Positions 37,631 to 47,922 of a DNA stretch of 64,000 nt are shown here, in pieces. The notes under the pieces are model-generated. The model was not told the origin of the DNA and searched no databases. It saw nothing but the letters and a program-made list of their open reading frames with translations. Every line of letters begins with the position of its first letter. Position 1 is the stretch's first letter. A program made the position numbers and the translations under genes. Source of the stretch: Streptomyces antimycoticus (lineage in GTDB: Bacteria > Actinomycetota > Actinomycetes > Streptomycetales > Streptomycetaceae); NCBI RefSeq assembly GCF_005405925.1, contig NZ_BJHV01000001.1, forward strand, positions 1,550,001 to 1,614,000, read 5' to 3'.

Positions 37631-37784
37631 TGGTGTGCCACCCGCACAGGGGTGTACTGTAGGAGTGCGTTACCCGGCCCCGTGGCGGATCGAGCTGAAC
37701 CGACCGCATTCCCCAGGGTGCGGCCCCGCCTCGGGGCCGGGTGCGTACGCAACTCGTCGGCACACGAAGGGATCTGTATCGCCC

Positions 37785-38888
37785 ATGTACGCAGCGTCGT
37801 CCTCCGTGTCCGTCCCGCCCCGGCCGTACCGGCGGCAGCTGCCCGGCTCCGGGCCGTACCTCGATCCCGCCCACGGCGGCCGGGCCCGGCGGACCGCCGC
37901 CCTCGGCACCGTGCCGCCTCGCGGGAGACTCGACTTGTCCGGTCCACAGGGTGCGCAGCTGCGCACCGCGATCACCTCGGTCCATCGCATCTGTCCGGAG
38001 TTCAACCCGGTGCAGGTGCTGCGGCGCAGCGGACGGTCCGTGCTCCTGATCGGGGCGACCGGGCGCAGCACCGCGGTGGCCAAGTGCCTGCTGGACCACT
38101 CCCCCGCGTGGGCCGAGCGGTTCCGCCGGGAAATAGCGATGTACCGGGCGTTCGTCCGCCAGCGCCCGCCGGTGCGGGTGCCCCGGCTGATCGCCGCCGA
38201 CCCGGACAACTGCGCGCTGGTCATCGAGCGGATGCCCGGGCGGATCGCGGCCGCGCAGCGCCACCCCACCGAGCCCCCGCCGCGCGCCGATCTGGGTGCG
38301 GTGCTGGGGGCGATCCGCAGGGTCAACCAATGGCGGCCGCCTGCCGATCTGTTCGACGCCCCCATCGACTACGCCGGCCGGCTGACCCGTTATCACGAGC
38401 TCGGGCTGCTCACCGACCGGGACATGGGCGATCTGCAGAAGCTGCTGCGCGGCGTCTCGCACGCCTGGGGGCGGCAGACCCCGGCGCAGTTCTGCCATGG
38501 CGACGCCCTGTTGAACAATGTCCTGCTCTCCCCCGCGGGCCCGGTGCTCCTCGACTGGGACCACGCGGGCTGGTATCTGCCCGGCTATGACCTGGCCACG
38601 CTGTGGACCGTGCTGGGCGACGCCCCTGTCACCCGACGCCAGATCAGCCAGTTGGCGCAGGCCGCGGGCCCGGCCGCGCGGGACTCCTTCCTGGTGAATC
38701 TGATGCTGGTGCTGACGCGGGAGATCCGCCAGTACGAGACCGCGGTGCAGCGCACCATGCACGATCCCGCCCCCGTGGTGCCGGGCGCGGTCCCGGCCGG
38801 TGAGGAGCAGCGGCTGCTGCTGCGCCGGTTGCATGATGACTGCGCGCTGGCCCGGCGGGCGGTGCGGGCGGCGGTCGGCACCCGCTGA
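37785..38888 (+). CDS. Aminoglycoside phosphotransferase-fold (APH) protein
   Basis: 367 residues from ATG 37785. The first 50 residues are Pro/Arg/Ser-rich and variable. The kinase-like fold has [11 protein letters not shown] (Lys), [23 protein letters not shown] (hinge), the catalytic loop [15 protein letters not shown] and the metal-binding [18 protein letters not shown]. It therefore phosphorylates a small molecule or is a related regulator. Streptomyces carry several such proteins not tied to drug resistance, so a resistance role should not be assumed. A strong hairpin follows the stop. Confidence 0.88.
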   Translation: MYAASSSVSVPPRPYRRQLPGSGPYLDPAHGGRARRTAALGTVPPRGRLDLSGPQGAQLRTAITSVHRICPEFNPVQVLRRSGRSVLLIGATGRSTAVAKCLLDHSPAWAERFRREIAMYRAFVRQRPPVRVPRLIAADPDNCALVIERMPGRIAAAQRHPTEPPPRADLGAVLGAIRRVNQWRPPADLFDAPIDYAGRLTRYHELGLLTDRDMGDLQKLLRGVSHAWGRQTPAQFCHGDALLNNVLLSPAGPVLLDWDHAGWYLPGYDLATLWTVLGDAPVTRRQISQLAQAAGPAARDSFLVNLMLVLTREIRQYETAVQRTMHDPAPVVPGAVPAGEEQRLLLRRLHDDCALARRAVRAAVGTR

Positions 38889-38909
38889 GCGGAGGCGGAT
38901 GGCGGCAGG

Positions 38910-38941
38910 GGCGCGTCACCGGTCTGGACCGGTGACGCGCC
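38910..38941 (+). terminator. Hairpin terminator after APH-like gene
   Basis: Arms of 15 bp (GGCGCGTCACCGGTC / GACCGGTGACGCGCC) with a 2-nt loop, 21 bp after the stop codon. No T-run follows, which is usual for Streptomyces. Confidence 0.8.
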
Positions 38942-39048
38942 GCGGTTGGGCTGACATGCGAACACGCGTCTGGGTGACGGCGATTGACGTCACGCCTGGC
39001 AGCGCATATCTCTAAGTGGCTCGGCCCGGCCCGCTTGAGGAGGCTGCA

Positions 39049-41073
39049 ATGCCAGAATCCGCACAGGACAGCGCCCACGACGCGAACACAAACCCGTCCG
39101 GCCCCACCCGGAGAACCACACTGCGCACCGCGGGAGCCGCGGCGTCCGCCGCCCTTCTGCTCCCGCTGGTCTCGGCGACACCCGCCGCCCATGCCGACCA
39201 GCCGCGGGCCGACGGTCCTCCTGCCGACGGCGGCGCCCTGCAGCGCGCCTTCGCGGCCGCGGCCGCCGAGTACGGCGTTCCGCTCAGCGTGCTCCTGGGC
39301 GTCTCGTATCTCCAGTCGCGCTGGGACGGCCACCGCGGCGCGCCCAGCGTCACCGGCGGCTATGGGCCCATGCATCTCACCGACGCCCACACCGCCCTGC
39401 TCACCGCCCCGCACCACAGCCAGGGCATCGAGGACGCGCGCGGCGACCTCGCCCGGCCCCTGAGGGTCCCCAAGGCCACCGTTCCCGAGCCCCGGCAGCT
39501 GCCCGCCCGGCTGCGCACCCTCGGCCGGGCCGCGGAGCTCACGGGGCTGTCCGCGGAGGCGCTGCGCGGCGATGAGAGCGCCAATGTGCGCGGTGGCGCG
39601 GCCCTGCTGGCCGCCACCCAGAAGCGGCTGGGGCTGCCGCCGAGCGAGGACCCCGCCGGCTGGTACGCGGCGGTGGCGGCCTATTCCGGCGCCGATGACG
39701 CCACGGCCGCGGCCGCCTTCGCCGACGAGGTGTACGAGGTGATCCGCGGCGGTGCCGCGCGGACGACCGCCGACGGCGAGCGGGTCTCCCTCGACGCGGC
39801 GCCCGCACTCGCACCGGACACCCGGCAGCTGCGGACGCTCGGTCTGCCGTCCCGTGCCCGGGATCCGCATGTCGAGGCCCCCAAGGATGTGTCCTGCGAG
39901 TGGATCCCGGCGCCCTACGAGGAGTTCGGGGACAACGACTACGGCAACCACGACCTGGGCGACCGCCCCGCCTCGCAGTCCATCGACTACATCGTCATCC
40001 ATGACACCGAGGGCTCCTGGGACACCACCATCAAGCTGGTCCAGGACCCCACCTATGTGTCCTGGCAATACACCCTGCGCTCCTCCGACGGGCATATCGC
40101 CCAGCATGTGCCGCTCAAGGACGTGGCCTGGCACGCGGGCAACTGGTACGTCAACGCCAAGTCCATCGGCCTGGAGCACGAGGGGTTCCTGACCGCTCCG
40201 GACGCCTGGTACACGGAGGCGATGTACCGCAGCTCGGCGCGGCTGGTGCGCTATCTCGCCAAGCGGTTCGACATTCCGCTGGACCGCCAGCACATCCTGG
40301 GCCATGACAATGTGCCGGGCACCACCACCGCCACCATCGCGGGCATGCACACCGACCCCGGCCCCTACTGGGACTGGGCGCACTACTTCACCCTGCTCGG
40401 CGCGCCCTTCCGGCGCACCGCCGGCTCCTCCGGCGGGCTGGTCACCATCCGCCCCGACTACGACACCAACCGGCCCGTCTACACCGGCTGTGAGACGGCG
40501 GGCGAGGAGTGTGCCCCGCACGGCTCGGCCGCGGTGCGGCTGCACACCGCGCCGCGTGCGGATGCCCCGCTGGTCAAGGACATCGGGCTGCGCCCCGACG
40601 GCTCCGACTCGACGGACGGTGTCAATGACACCGGTGCCCGCGCCACCACCGGGCAGCAGTTCGCGGTCGCGGGCCGTGAGGGCGACTGGACGGCGATCTG
40701 GTACCTCGGCCAGCGGGCCTGGTTCCAGGACCCCAAGCGGCGGCCGACGGCGGTGAGCGCCAAGGGGCTTGTCGTGACGCCCAAGGCCGGGGTGGCGGAG
40801 GTGCCGGTGTACGGCCGCGCCTATCCGGAGCAGGGGGCGTATCCGGAGGGTGTGCCGGTGCAGGCGGTCTCGCCGCTGCCGTACAAGCTGCTCGCCGGGC
40901 AGTCCTATCCGCTGGGGCTGAGGACGCGGGGCGAGTATCTGTGGGCGACCACCTTCGATCCGGCGGGTCACAAGGTGGTGCGCGGCCAGGACGTGTACTA
41001 CCAGATCCAGTTCGGGCACCGGGTGGCGTTCGTCCGGGCCGCCGATGTGACGGTCCGGCGCTCGGGGAAGTGA
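39049..41073 (+). CDS. Tat-exported N-acetylmuramoyl-L-alanine amidase
   Basis: 674 residues, ATG 39049 with GAGGAGG 5 bp before. A twin-arginine signal (RRTTLRTAGAAASAALLLPL, then AHADQ) directs Tat export. An N-terminal lysozyme/transglycosylase-like helical region (about 65-250; LLGVSYLQSRWDGH) precedes an Amidase_2/PGRP domain (about 310-450). Zinc ligands are seen in YIVIHDTEGSWD and MHTDPGPYWDW; GLEHEG is a further family motif. SH3-like segments follow (VRLHTAPRADAPLVKDIG, AWFQDPKR). It cleaves the bond between MurNAc and the stem peptide in cell-wall turnover, outside the membrane. Confidence 0.92.
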   Translation: MPESAQDSAHDANTNPSGPTRRTTLRTAGAAASAALLLPLVSATPAAHADQPRADGPPADGGALQRAFAAAAAEYGVPLSVLLGVSYLQSRWDGHRGAPSVTGGYGPMHLTDAHTALLTAPHHSQGIEDARGDLARPLRVPKATVPEPRQLPARLRTLGRAAELTGLSAEALRGDESANVRGGAALLAATQKRLGLPPSEDPAGWYAAVAAYSGADDATAAAAFADEVYEVIRGGAARTTADGERVSLDAAPALAPDTRQLRTLGLPSRARDPHVEAPKDVSCEWIPAPYEEFGDNDYGNHDLGDRPASQSIDYIVIHDTEGSWDTTIKLVQDPTYVSWQYTLRSSDGHIAQHVPLKDVAWHAGNWYVNAKSIGLEHEGFLTAPDAWYTEAMYRSSARLVRYLAKRFDIPLDRQHILGHDNVPGTTTATIAGMHTDPGPYWDWAHYFTLLGAPFRRTAGSSGGLVTIRPDYDTNRPVYTGCETAGEECAPHGSAAVRLHTAPRADAPLVKDIGLRPDGSDSTDGVNDTGARATTGQQFAVAGREGDWTAIWYLGQRAWFQDPKRRPTAVSAKGLVVTPKAGVAEVPVYGRAYPEQGAYPEGVPVQAVSPLPYKLLAGQSYPLGLRTRGEYLWATTFDPAGHKVVRGQDVYYQIQFGHRVAFVRAADVTVRRSGK

Positions 41074-41188
41074 GCCCGACGGGCCGTCAGTCCGCCGCGG
41101 AAGAGTGGTGGACGGGCCATCCGGGGGTCGTGAGCGACCGTGTCGGCTATGTGCCGTACGGGCGTCTCACGGCCCTCGGCGGCACTCC

Positions 41189-41689
41189 TCAGCGCTGCTG
41201 GAACATCTCCGCGGGCAGCGGCTTGAGCAGCCGGTACAGATCGTCGGTGATCGGCCGGTCCCAGCTGGCGATGGTGACGAGCACCCCGTCGCTGCGGTCG
41301 AACTGGGCGCAGGAGATCCGGCCCTCGGAGAGCTTGATCCGGCGGACGATGAGGAGGTTGTCCTCATGCATGACCGGGCTGTCCTCGGTGTCCACCACAT
41401 GCACCGGCTCGTCGTTCCCGAGCGCCGCCAGCAGCTGGGTGACCTCGAACGGCGGCTGGCCCTCCGCGACCTCCCGGGCCGGGGACCCCTCGGGCAGATT
41501 GCCGATGATCATCGCCGGGCCGCGGCCGCCGAACAGGTCGTAGCGCAGGAAGACGCCCTGGCAGGTGCCGTCCGGAGCGGGCAGCAGCCCCGCCCCGAGG
41601 TCGCCGGGCCAGTCTCCCGGGTCCATGGCGAGGACATCGAAGTCCGGCCCGGTGGGCGTGGCGGCGCTGCGGCGGCGGAGGAAGGACAT
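41189..41689 (-). CDS. Conserved hypothetical protein
   Basis: 166 residues, ATG 41689. Short soluble alpha/beta protein with motifs DFDVLAMDPGDWPGDLGAG and GVFLRYDLFGGRGPAMIIGNLP and a polar C-terminus. No signal peptide, membrane helix or known catalytic motif. Codon use is normal for the region. It converges on the amidase gene and I cannot assign a function. Confidence 0.75.
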   Translation of the reverse strand: MSFLRRRSAATPTGPDFDVLAMDPGDWPGDLGAGLLPAPDGTCQGVFLRYDLFGGRGPAMIIGNLPEGSPAREVAEGQPPFEVTQLLAALGNDEPVHVVDTEDSPVMHEDNLLIVRRIKLSEGRISCAQFDRSDGVLVTIASWDRPITDDLYRLLKPLPAEMFQQR

Positions 41690-41750
41690 GCGGACATGGT
41701 ACGTGGCCGCGTGCCGGTTACCGTGCCGGGGAGCGGGCGGGCCGCACCCC

Positions 41751-44690
41751 TCATCCGGGGTCGGGCGCCGGGCGCTGGGGCAGGCCGACCGTGGGGGTGA
41801 TCAGCCGCTTCGCCAGACCGGCGCGGTCGGTGCCGACCTTACGGTAGACATCGGAGAGCAGCCGGGCGACCTCACGCTCCTCCAGCCCCGTCGCCTCGCT
41901 GATCCGGGCGTCCGGCCAGCCCTCGGCGGCCCGCTCGGCGACGGCCTGCTCCTGGGAGGTCAGCGGGCTGGTGTGATCGACACGCAACTGCATGGGGCGC
42001 AGCCCGGCGGCGGACAGCTCGTCGCGGGCCCGGGCCGCGAGCGCGTCGGCCCCGCAGCGCACCGCTCCCTCCAGACCGCGGTAGAGCCGGTCGCCGGCCT
42101 CCTGGGGCAGGCCGATGCGGCGCAGCGCGGCGCCGTGGTCGACCAGCGCCACGGCCAGGTCGTACGCGGCCGGTGACCGCATCAGATGGCTGACGGCCTC
42201 GGCCAGCAGCTTGATCCGGTCCGGCCCCTGGGTCACGGTCGCCGCGGCGTGCAGCGCCTTGCCGATCGCGGAGTGGGTGCCGAACTGACGGGCGCGGCGC
42301 ACCGCGTCGTCGGCGACCTCGACGGCCTGCGGGGGATCGGTCAGCGCGAGGGTCTGGGCGAGGTGGAGCTGCCAGGGGCACCAGGCGGGGTTGCGCATAC
42401 CGCGCCCGTCCATGCGGCGGCCGACCTCGGTGAGCTGGTGCCGGGCCTCGCGGTGCAGATTGGCGGCCAGCAACAGCTCGCCGCGGACCGCCGGTACGTC
42501 GGGGCAGAGCGTGGCCTGCGGCAGGGTCTCGCCGCGGTGCCCGGCCGCGAACTCCTGCGCCTCGCGGACCCGGCCCTGGCAGATCAGCGTTCCGATGAGG
42601 GTGCCGACCGCGGTCCAGTGCGCGGGTGTCGAGGAGCCCACCAGATCGGCGATCCGCATCCCCTCCCGGGCCAGCTCCTCCGCCTCGCCGAGCGCGCCAC
42701 GGCGCAGCCGGGCGTACCCGAGAAGAGTGAAGCCGAACGCCAGATGGGAGCCGCGCCAGCCCTTGCGCTCACATTCGGCGATGCCCTTGTTGAACAGCTC
42801 CTCGGCGCGCCCGGGCTGGTCGCAGTGGAGGAAGACCAGGGCGACCAGGATGGGCACCTCGAAGCCCCAGTCGTCATCGGTCCAGCTGAGGCCGTCGCCG
42901 AGGGCCTCCTCCGCGTAGTGCAGCGCGGTGGCGACCGGTTCGCCGCGCGTCAGCGCGTCCCAGGCGCGCAGCCCCAGCAGATAGCGCTCGGCCATGCCGC
43001 GGCCGGTGAGGTGGTCCGCGAGCCGGGCGAGGCGCCGGGAGCGGGCGGGCGACTCCTTCTCGTCGGCGCGGAACATGTTCCACATCAGCTGCTCGGTCTG
43101 CATCCGCAGCCGGGCGCGGGCGCTGGTGGCCCGGCCGATCTCGGCGGCGACGACCTGGGCGGCCTCCTCCATACGGCCGCTGTGGCCGTATGCCTGGGCG
43201 AGCCGGTAGGTGATCGCCTCGCGCAGGTCGGGGCCGAGTGCGGGCTCTTCGAGCGCGGCCCGCAGATGGTTGACGGTGACGTCGGGCTCGGTGAGCTGGG
43301 CGGCGCAGCCCAACTCGTACAGCACGGCGGGGCGCTCCTCGAGGGCGGGTGGTTCGCGCAGCGCCCGGGCCAGACAGCGGCGCCCGGCGTCGGGGGCTCC
43401 GGCACGCAGATACTCCCGGGCGGCGGCCCGCAGATGGTGCACCACCCAGGGGTCGCCCTCGGGGTGCATCTCCAGCAGATGCCGGCCCGCGGCCGCGGAG
43501 CCCAGGCCCGCACCGAGCACCACGGTGGCGGCCTGGCCGTGCATGGCCACCCGCAGGGCGCCGGGGATGGCCTGGTAGACGGCGGTGGCGATGAGCGGGT
43601 GGAGGTATTCGAGGGGCTTGGTGCCGTTTCCGGGGCGCGGCGGGGCCAGGATCCGCGCGTCGACGAGCCGCGCCACCACATCGACAGCCTCGGTCTCGCT
43701 GAGCCCGGCGACATTGGCGGTCAGCGCCGGGGTGGCCTCGATGCCGAGGACGGCGACGGCCCAGGCGAGGCGGACGGCGGCGGTGCCGAGGCGGGTCAGC
43801 CGCTCGTTGAGCCCGCTGTCCTTGGCCGAGGAGACCAGTTCGCGCAGCGCGGGCAGGTTCTCCGACTGCGGTTTCAGCCGACGGTCGCGGATCTTGGCGG
43901 TGAGCTCGGTGATCTCCCAGGGGTTGCCGCCGGTCATCGCCCAGCACTCGCGGCAGAACGCGTCGTCGGCGTGGTCCCCGAGGACCTCCCGGACGATCCT
44001 GCCGACTCCGCTCGGGGTCAGCGGCGCCAGCACATGGGGACGTGATCCCTGGCGCTCGACAAGAGCCCGTATCACGGCGACGTCGGCGGTCAGGCCCTCC
44101 GGGCGGTAGCCGACGGCGAGCAGCAGGGGCAGGTCGGCGGTGCGCGAGGCGAACCGGGTCAGCCAGTCCAGCGATTCGGGGTCGGCCCAGTGGACATCGT
44201 CGAGGATCATGACGACCGGGGCGTGTTCCACGGCGAAGCGGGTCACCAGCCAGTCGAGGCCGTCGCGGACGCCCTGCGGATCGGGTGCGCCGCCGTTGCC
44301 CGAGACCACCAGGCCGACCGCGGGCGCGACGATGTCGTACCAGCCGCCGAGGATCCTGCGGTGCTCGTCCTCGCCGGTCGCCGCGAGCACCGGCTGGAAG
44401 AGCTGGCGCACCACATGGAAGGCCGCGCCCTGTTCGTGCTCACCGCCGCGGGCCCGGAGCACGGTGCAGCCGCGTGCGGCGGCCCTCCGGCGCGCCTCGC
44501 CGAGCAGCGCGGTCTTGCCGACACCGCCGGGGCCCTCGAAGGCGATCACTCCGCCGCCGCGGGTCCCGGCCCGATCGGCGGCGTCCGTCCCGCACAGCTC
44601 GGTCAGCGCGGCGTCCACCGCGCGCAGTTCCCGATCCCGCTCCAGCAGTGTCCGGCGCGTCAGGTTCTGTTGGCTCATGTCCTCCGCCAC
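41751..44690 (-). CDS. LuxR-family LAL-type regulator (AAA ATPase-TPR-HTH)
   Basis: 979 residues from GTG 44690, preceded by GGAGGGG at a good distance; the in-frame ATG at 44678 has its GGAGG too close. The N-terminal AAA/NACHT-like domain has Walker A (EGPGGVGKT, residues 52-60) and Walker B (VVMILDDVHWAD). A long helical TPR-like middle follows. The C-terminus (SPLTSQEQAVAERAAEGWPD, then REVARLLSDVYRKVG) is a degenerate LuxR helix-turn-helix. LAL proteins are ATP-dependent activators, often of antibiotic or carbon-use clusters. It is divergent from the terpene synthase with 237 bp between starts, so it may control that gene. Confidence 0.9.
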   Translation of the reverse strand: MAEDMSQQNLTRRTLLERDRELRAVDAALTELCGTDAADRAGTRGGGVIAFEGPGGVGKTALLGEARRRAAARGCTVLRARGGEHEQGAAFHVVRQLFQPVLAATGEDEHRRILGGWYDIVAPAVGLVVSGNGGAPDPQGVRDGLDWLVTRFAVEHAPVVMILDDVHWADPESLDWLTRFASRTADLPLLLAVGYRPEGLTADVAVIRALVERQGSRPHVLAPLTPSGVGRIVREVLGDHADDAFCRECWAMTGGNPWEITELTAKIRDRRLKPQSENLPALRELVSSAKDSGLNERLTRLGTAAVRLAWAVAVLGIEATPALTANVAGLSETEAVDVVARLVDARILAPPRPGNGTKPLEYLHPLIATAVYQAIPGALRVAMHGQAATVVLGAGLGSAAAGRHLLEMHPEGDPWVVHHLRAAAREYLRAGAPDAGRRCLARALREPPALEERPAVLYELGCAAQLTEPDVTVNHLRAALEEPALGPDLREAITYRLAQAYGHSGRMEEAAQVVAAEIGRATSARARLRMQTEQLMWNMFRADEKESPARSRRLARLADHLTGRGMAERYLLGLRAWDALTRGEPVATALHYAEEALGDGLSWTDDDWGFEVPILVALVFLHCDQPGRAEELFNKGIAECERKGWRGSHLAFGFTLLGYARLRRGALGEAEELAREGMRIADLVGSSTPAHWTAVGTLIGTLICQGRVREAQEFAAGHRGETLPQATLCPDVPAVRGELLLAANLHREARHQLTEVGRRMDGRGMRNPAWCPWQLHLAQTLALTDPPQAVEVADDAVRRARQFGTHSAIGKALHAAATVTQGPDRIKLLAEAVSHLMRSPAAYDLAVALVDHGAALRRIGLPQEAGDRLYRGLEGAVRCGADALAARARDELSAAGLRPMQLRVDHTSPLTSQEQAVAERAAEGWPDARISEATGLEEREVARLLSDVYRKVGTDRAGLAKRLITPTVGLPQRPAPDPG

Positions 44691-44927
44691 GTTCTTCCCC
44701 TCCGGCAGGTGACGCCGAGCGTAGCGCGGATGGCACGCTCCGTAGCCCTCCAATGGGGGGTTTTCCGCCGGGTATTGCCAGTGGCACACGCCATTTCACT
44801 GCCTCCTCTATCGATGCCACGTTCCGCACGCGAGGATGACCGGATTCACCGGGTTGGCCAGACGCCGCGCACGCCTGTGGTATATGCGGCCTCGGCCGCC
44901 CGACCAACGAAGGGGGCGGACACGATC

Positions 44928-46082
44928 ATGCACGCGCACGCTTCGCGACCACAGGCCCGGCAGACGACACTGCTGCGCCGGGCGGCCCTGTTCGACTTTC
45001 CGGCCTCCGCCGACCTCAGTCCCGGCACCGAGGCAGCCAGGCAGCACACCATCCAATGGCTTTCGCGGTTCGGCGTCTTCGAGGACCCCGCGTCCGTCGC
45101 CGAGTACGACGCGCTCCGCTTCGACGTGCTGGCGGGCCTGTTCTACCCCCGGGCGACCGGCGCCGATCTGAACCTGGGCAGTGACCTCGTGGGCTGGTAC
45201 TTCGTCTTCGACGATCAGTTCGACGGCGAACTGGGCTCCCGTCCGGAGGCCGTGGCACGGCTGGTGGCGGACGTCATCCGGATCACCGAGGAGGACGCGG
45301 CGCACGGCAGGACACAGGACGGCGAAGGGCCGCTCCTGGAGAGCTTCCGCGACCTGTGGCGACGGATCAGCTCCGGGCGGCCGCAGGTGTGGCGGGACCG
45401 CTTCCGCCACCACTGGCTGGAGTACCTGCACTCCTACCACCACGAGGCCCTGGAACGGACCGGCGCCCTGCCCGGGGACGGCGGGGACGCACCGCGCTCG
45501 GTGGAGGCCGTGCTGGCACTGCGGCGTCACTCGATAGGCGTACAGCCCTGTCTCGACCTGAACGAGCCGTTCGGCGGCTACACCCTGCCGCCCGCGCTGC
45601 ACGGCGGCTTCCCGATGGCGCGGATGCGGGAGGCTACGGACGATGTGGTGGTCTTCACCAATGACATCGCTTCCCTGGACAAGGAACTGGCCGTCGGCGA
45701 CGTCCACAACAGTGTCATCGTCCAGTGGGAGCGCGCGGGTGGTGAACTGGAGGACGCGGTAGGCCATATCGCCGACCTGGCCAACGCGCGCTATCGGTGG
45801 TTCGAGGAGACCGCGGCCAGGCTGCCGGCGCTGCTCACCGAGGCGGGGGCGGACCCGGGCACCCACCACGCCGTGCGGCGCTATGTGGACGGCATGCGGC
45901 ATGTGATGACCGGCAATCTGGGCTGGTCGCTGCGTACGGCACGCTACGACGAGCGGGGCACCGAGGCGGTCAGCGGGGGACGGCAGCGGCCCTGGGCCCA
46001 GCTGACCGGCGCGGAGGAGCTGATCCGGGCGGGGCGGGGTGCGCCGCTGCCACCGCTGGGCAGCGGCTCGGGCTCCCGTTAG
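44928..46082 (+). CDS. Class I terpene synthase
   Basis: 384 residues, ATG 44928 with an AAGGGGG site. Class I ionising cyclase: aspartate-rich motif FDDQFD (95-99) and the NSE/DTE triad NDIASLDKE (245-253), both of which bind the Mg-diphosphate cluster. A C-terminal Arg-Tyr pair (about 343) seals the site. The length and motifs match bacterial sesquiterpene synthases such as pentalenene synthase; the product cannot be told from sequence alone. No P450 or prenyltransferase is in the immediate vicinity, so the hydrocarbon may be the final product or be modified by distant genes. Confidence 0.93.
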   Translation: MHAHASRPQARQTTLLRRAALFDFPASADLSPGTEAARQHTIQWLSRFGVFEDPASVAEYDALRFDVLAGLFYPRATGADLNLGSDLVGWYFVFDDQFDGELGSRPEAVARLVADVIRITEEDAAHGRTQDGEGPLLESFRDLWRRISSGRPQVWRDRFRHHWLEYLHSYHHEALERTGALPGDGGDAPRSVEAVLALRRHSIGVQPCLDLNEPFGGYTLPPALHGGFPMARMREATDDVVVFTNDIASLDKELAVGDVHNSVIVQWERAGGELEDAVGHIADLANARYRWFEETAARLPALLTEAGADPGTHHAVRRYVDGMRHVMTGNLGWSLRTARYDERGTEAVSGGRQRPWAQLTGAEELIRAGRGAPLPPLGSGSGSR

Positions 46083-46089
46083 CCGGGGT

Positions 46090-47922
46090 TCAGCTCGCGT
46101 AGAGCTGCTCGATCTGTGCGGCGCAGACCTTGTAGACCGCGTCGCGCCGCAGTTTGAGCGAGGGCGTCAACAGCCCGTCCGCCACGGTGAATTCCTTCGG
46201 GAGGATACGGAAGGCCCTGATCGACTCCGCCCTGGACACCGAGAGGTTCGCCGTGGAGACCGCCTGCTGGATCTCCGCGTGCAGCGCCTTGTTCGCCGAC
46301 GCGTGCTCCCGGCCGACGGGAAGCCGCGCGCCGACCACCTGGTGCCAGCGCGCCAGCATCTCGGCGTCCAGGGTGATCAGCGCCCCCACGAAGGGGCGGT
46401 TGTCGCCCACCAGGACGCACTGCGAGATCAGCGGATACGCCCGCAGCCGCTCCTCCAGCGGCAGCGGGCATACGCTCTTACCGCCGCTGGTGATGATGAT
46501 GTCCTTCTTACGGCCGGTGATGGTGAGATAGCCCTCGCCGTCGAGGAAACCGACGTCTCCGGTGTGCAGCCAGCCGTCGCGCAGCGCGGCCGCGGTGGCC
46601 TTCGGATCGTCCAGATAGCCTTCGAAGACGGTGCCGCCGCGCACCCATACCTCGCCGTCCGGCGCGATACGCACCGTCGTGCCCGGCATCGGGCGGCCCA
46701 CCGTGCCGTGCCGGGGACGGCCGGGCGGCTGCGCGGTGATCGCCGCCGTGGTCTCGGTGAGGCCGTAGCCGTTGTAGACGGTGATCCCGGCGCCGGCGAA
46801 CGTCAGCCCCAGCTCCCGGCTGAACGGTGAGCCACCGGTGACCGCGTAGCGCACCCGGCCGCCCAGGACGGCTCTCAGGCGCCGGTAGACCATGCGGTCG
46901 AAGACGGCGTGCATGGCCCTGCGCCCCGGGCCCGGTCCCTTCCCGCCGCCCTGTGCCTGCTGCTCGACGGCCGCCGCGTAGCGCATCGCCGTGGCCATGG
47001 CCTTCTGGAAGACCACGCCCCTGCCCGCGTCCTGGGCGGCTGTCCGCGCGGCCGCGAGGATCTTCTCGAAGATGTAGGGCACCGCGAAGACACAGGTCGG
47101 GCGGAAGCTCTGGAAGGACGGCAGCAGGGCGGACGGGGTGAGCTCGGGTTCATGCCCCATGAGGATGCCGCCCCGCACACAGAGCACTTGGACCATCAGT
47201 CCGTAGATATGCGCCAGCGGGAGGAAGGCGAGGATGGCGGGCTGCACCCCGGGCTCGGCGAACAGCCCGCTCCAGCCGGCGAACAGGGTGTCGCATTCGG
47301 CGGCGAGGTTGGCATGGGTGATCATGCACCCCAGGGGCTGTCCGGTGGTGCCCGAGGTGTAGCAGATGACCGCGGTACAGCGCGGTTCCACGAGCCAGCG
47401 CCGCTCGGTGACCAGTTCCTCGTGGACGTCGGCGCCCCGCCGCCACAGCTCCGCCACGCACCCCTGGTCCATCTGCCAGATGGAGCGCAGCCAGGGAAGG
47501 GCGTCGCAGACGGCGCCGACCGTCATGGCGTGGTCCTCGCCCTCGACCACCACGGCCACGGCCCGGGTCTGGGCCAGGATCCAGCGCACCTGCTCCGCCG
47601 AGGAGGTGGGATAGACGGTCACCACCTGGGCCCCGACCGACCACAGGGCATAGCTGAACAGCGTCCACTCGTACCGCGTCCGTGCCATCAGGGCCACCCG
47701 GTCCCCGAACCGCACGCCCTCGGCCAGCAGGCCCTTCGCCAGCGCCAGCACCTCGTCCCGGAAGGTCCCGGCGGTCACCGGAGTCCACCGGCCGCGGTCG
47801 GTGGCGTCGCGCCGGGCGAGCTGGGCCCTGTCCGGTTCGCGGTCCGCGAGCTCGTAGACCGAGTCCGCGAGCCCGCCCGCGCGCAGTGGTTCCACCATGT
47901 GAGGGAGACTGAATTCGCGCAC
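46090..47922 (-). CDS. Long-chain acyl-CoA synthetase (AMP-forming)
   Basis: 610 residues, GTG 47922 behind a GGGGGTG site. ANL-superfamily ligase that joins a carboxylate to CoA through an acyl-adenylate. Seen are the P-loop YTSGTTGQPLG, FLPLAHIYGLM, the adenine region YNGYGLTETTAA, HTGDVGFLDGEGYLTI and GRKKDIIITSGGKSV. The catalytic Lys region near the C-terminus (LTPSLKLRRDAV) is present. It belongs to the FAA1/FadD15 branch of long fatty-acid ligases. The stop converges on the terpene synthase with a 7-bp gap. Confidence 0.93.
   Translation of the reverse strand: MREFSLPHMVEPLRAGGLADSVYELADREPDRAQLARRDATDRGRWTPVTAGTFRDEVLALAKGLLAEGVRFGDRVALMARTRYEWTLFSYALWSVGAQVVTVYPTSSAEQVRWILAQTRAVAVVVEGEDHAMTVGAVCDALPWLRSIWQMDQGCVAELWRRGADVHEELVTERRWLVEPRCTAVICYTSGTTGQPLGCMITHANLAAECDTLFAGWSGLFAEPGVQPAILAFLPLAHIYGLMVQVLCVRGGILMGHEPELTPSALLPSFQSFRPTCVFAVPYIFEKILAAARTAAQDAGRGVVFQKAMATAMRYAAAVEQQAQGGGKGPGPGRRAMHAVFDRMVYRRLRAVLGGRVRYAVTGGSPFSRELGLTFAGAGITVYNGYGLTETTAAITAQPPGRPRHGTVGRPMPGTTVRIAPDGEVWVRGGTVFEGYLDDPKATAAALRDGWLHTGDVGFLDGEGYLTITGRKKDIIITSGGKSVCPLPLEERLRAYPLISQCVLVGDNRPFVGALITLDAEMLARWHQVVGARLPVGREHASANKALHAEIQQAVSTANLSVSRAESIRAFRILPKEFTVADGLLTPSLKLRRDAVYKVCAAQIEQLYAS

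Noticed and set aside
37785..38888. Aminoglycoside resistance gene
   Set aside because: The APH fold is real, but Streptomyces have many such kinases of other function and no resistance context is present.
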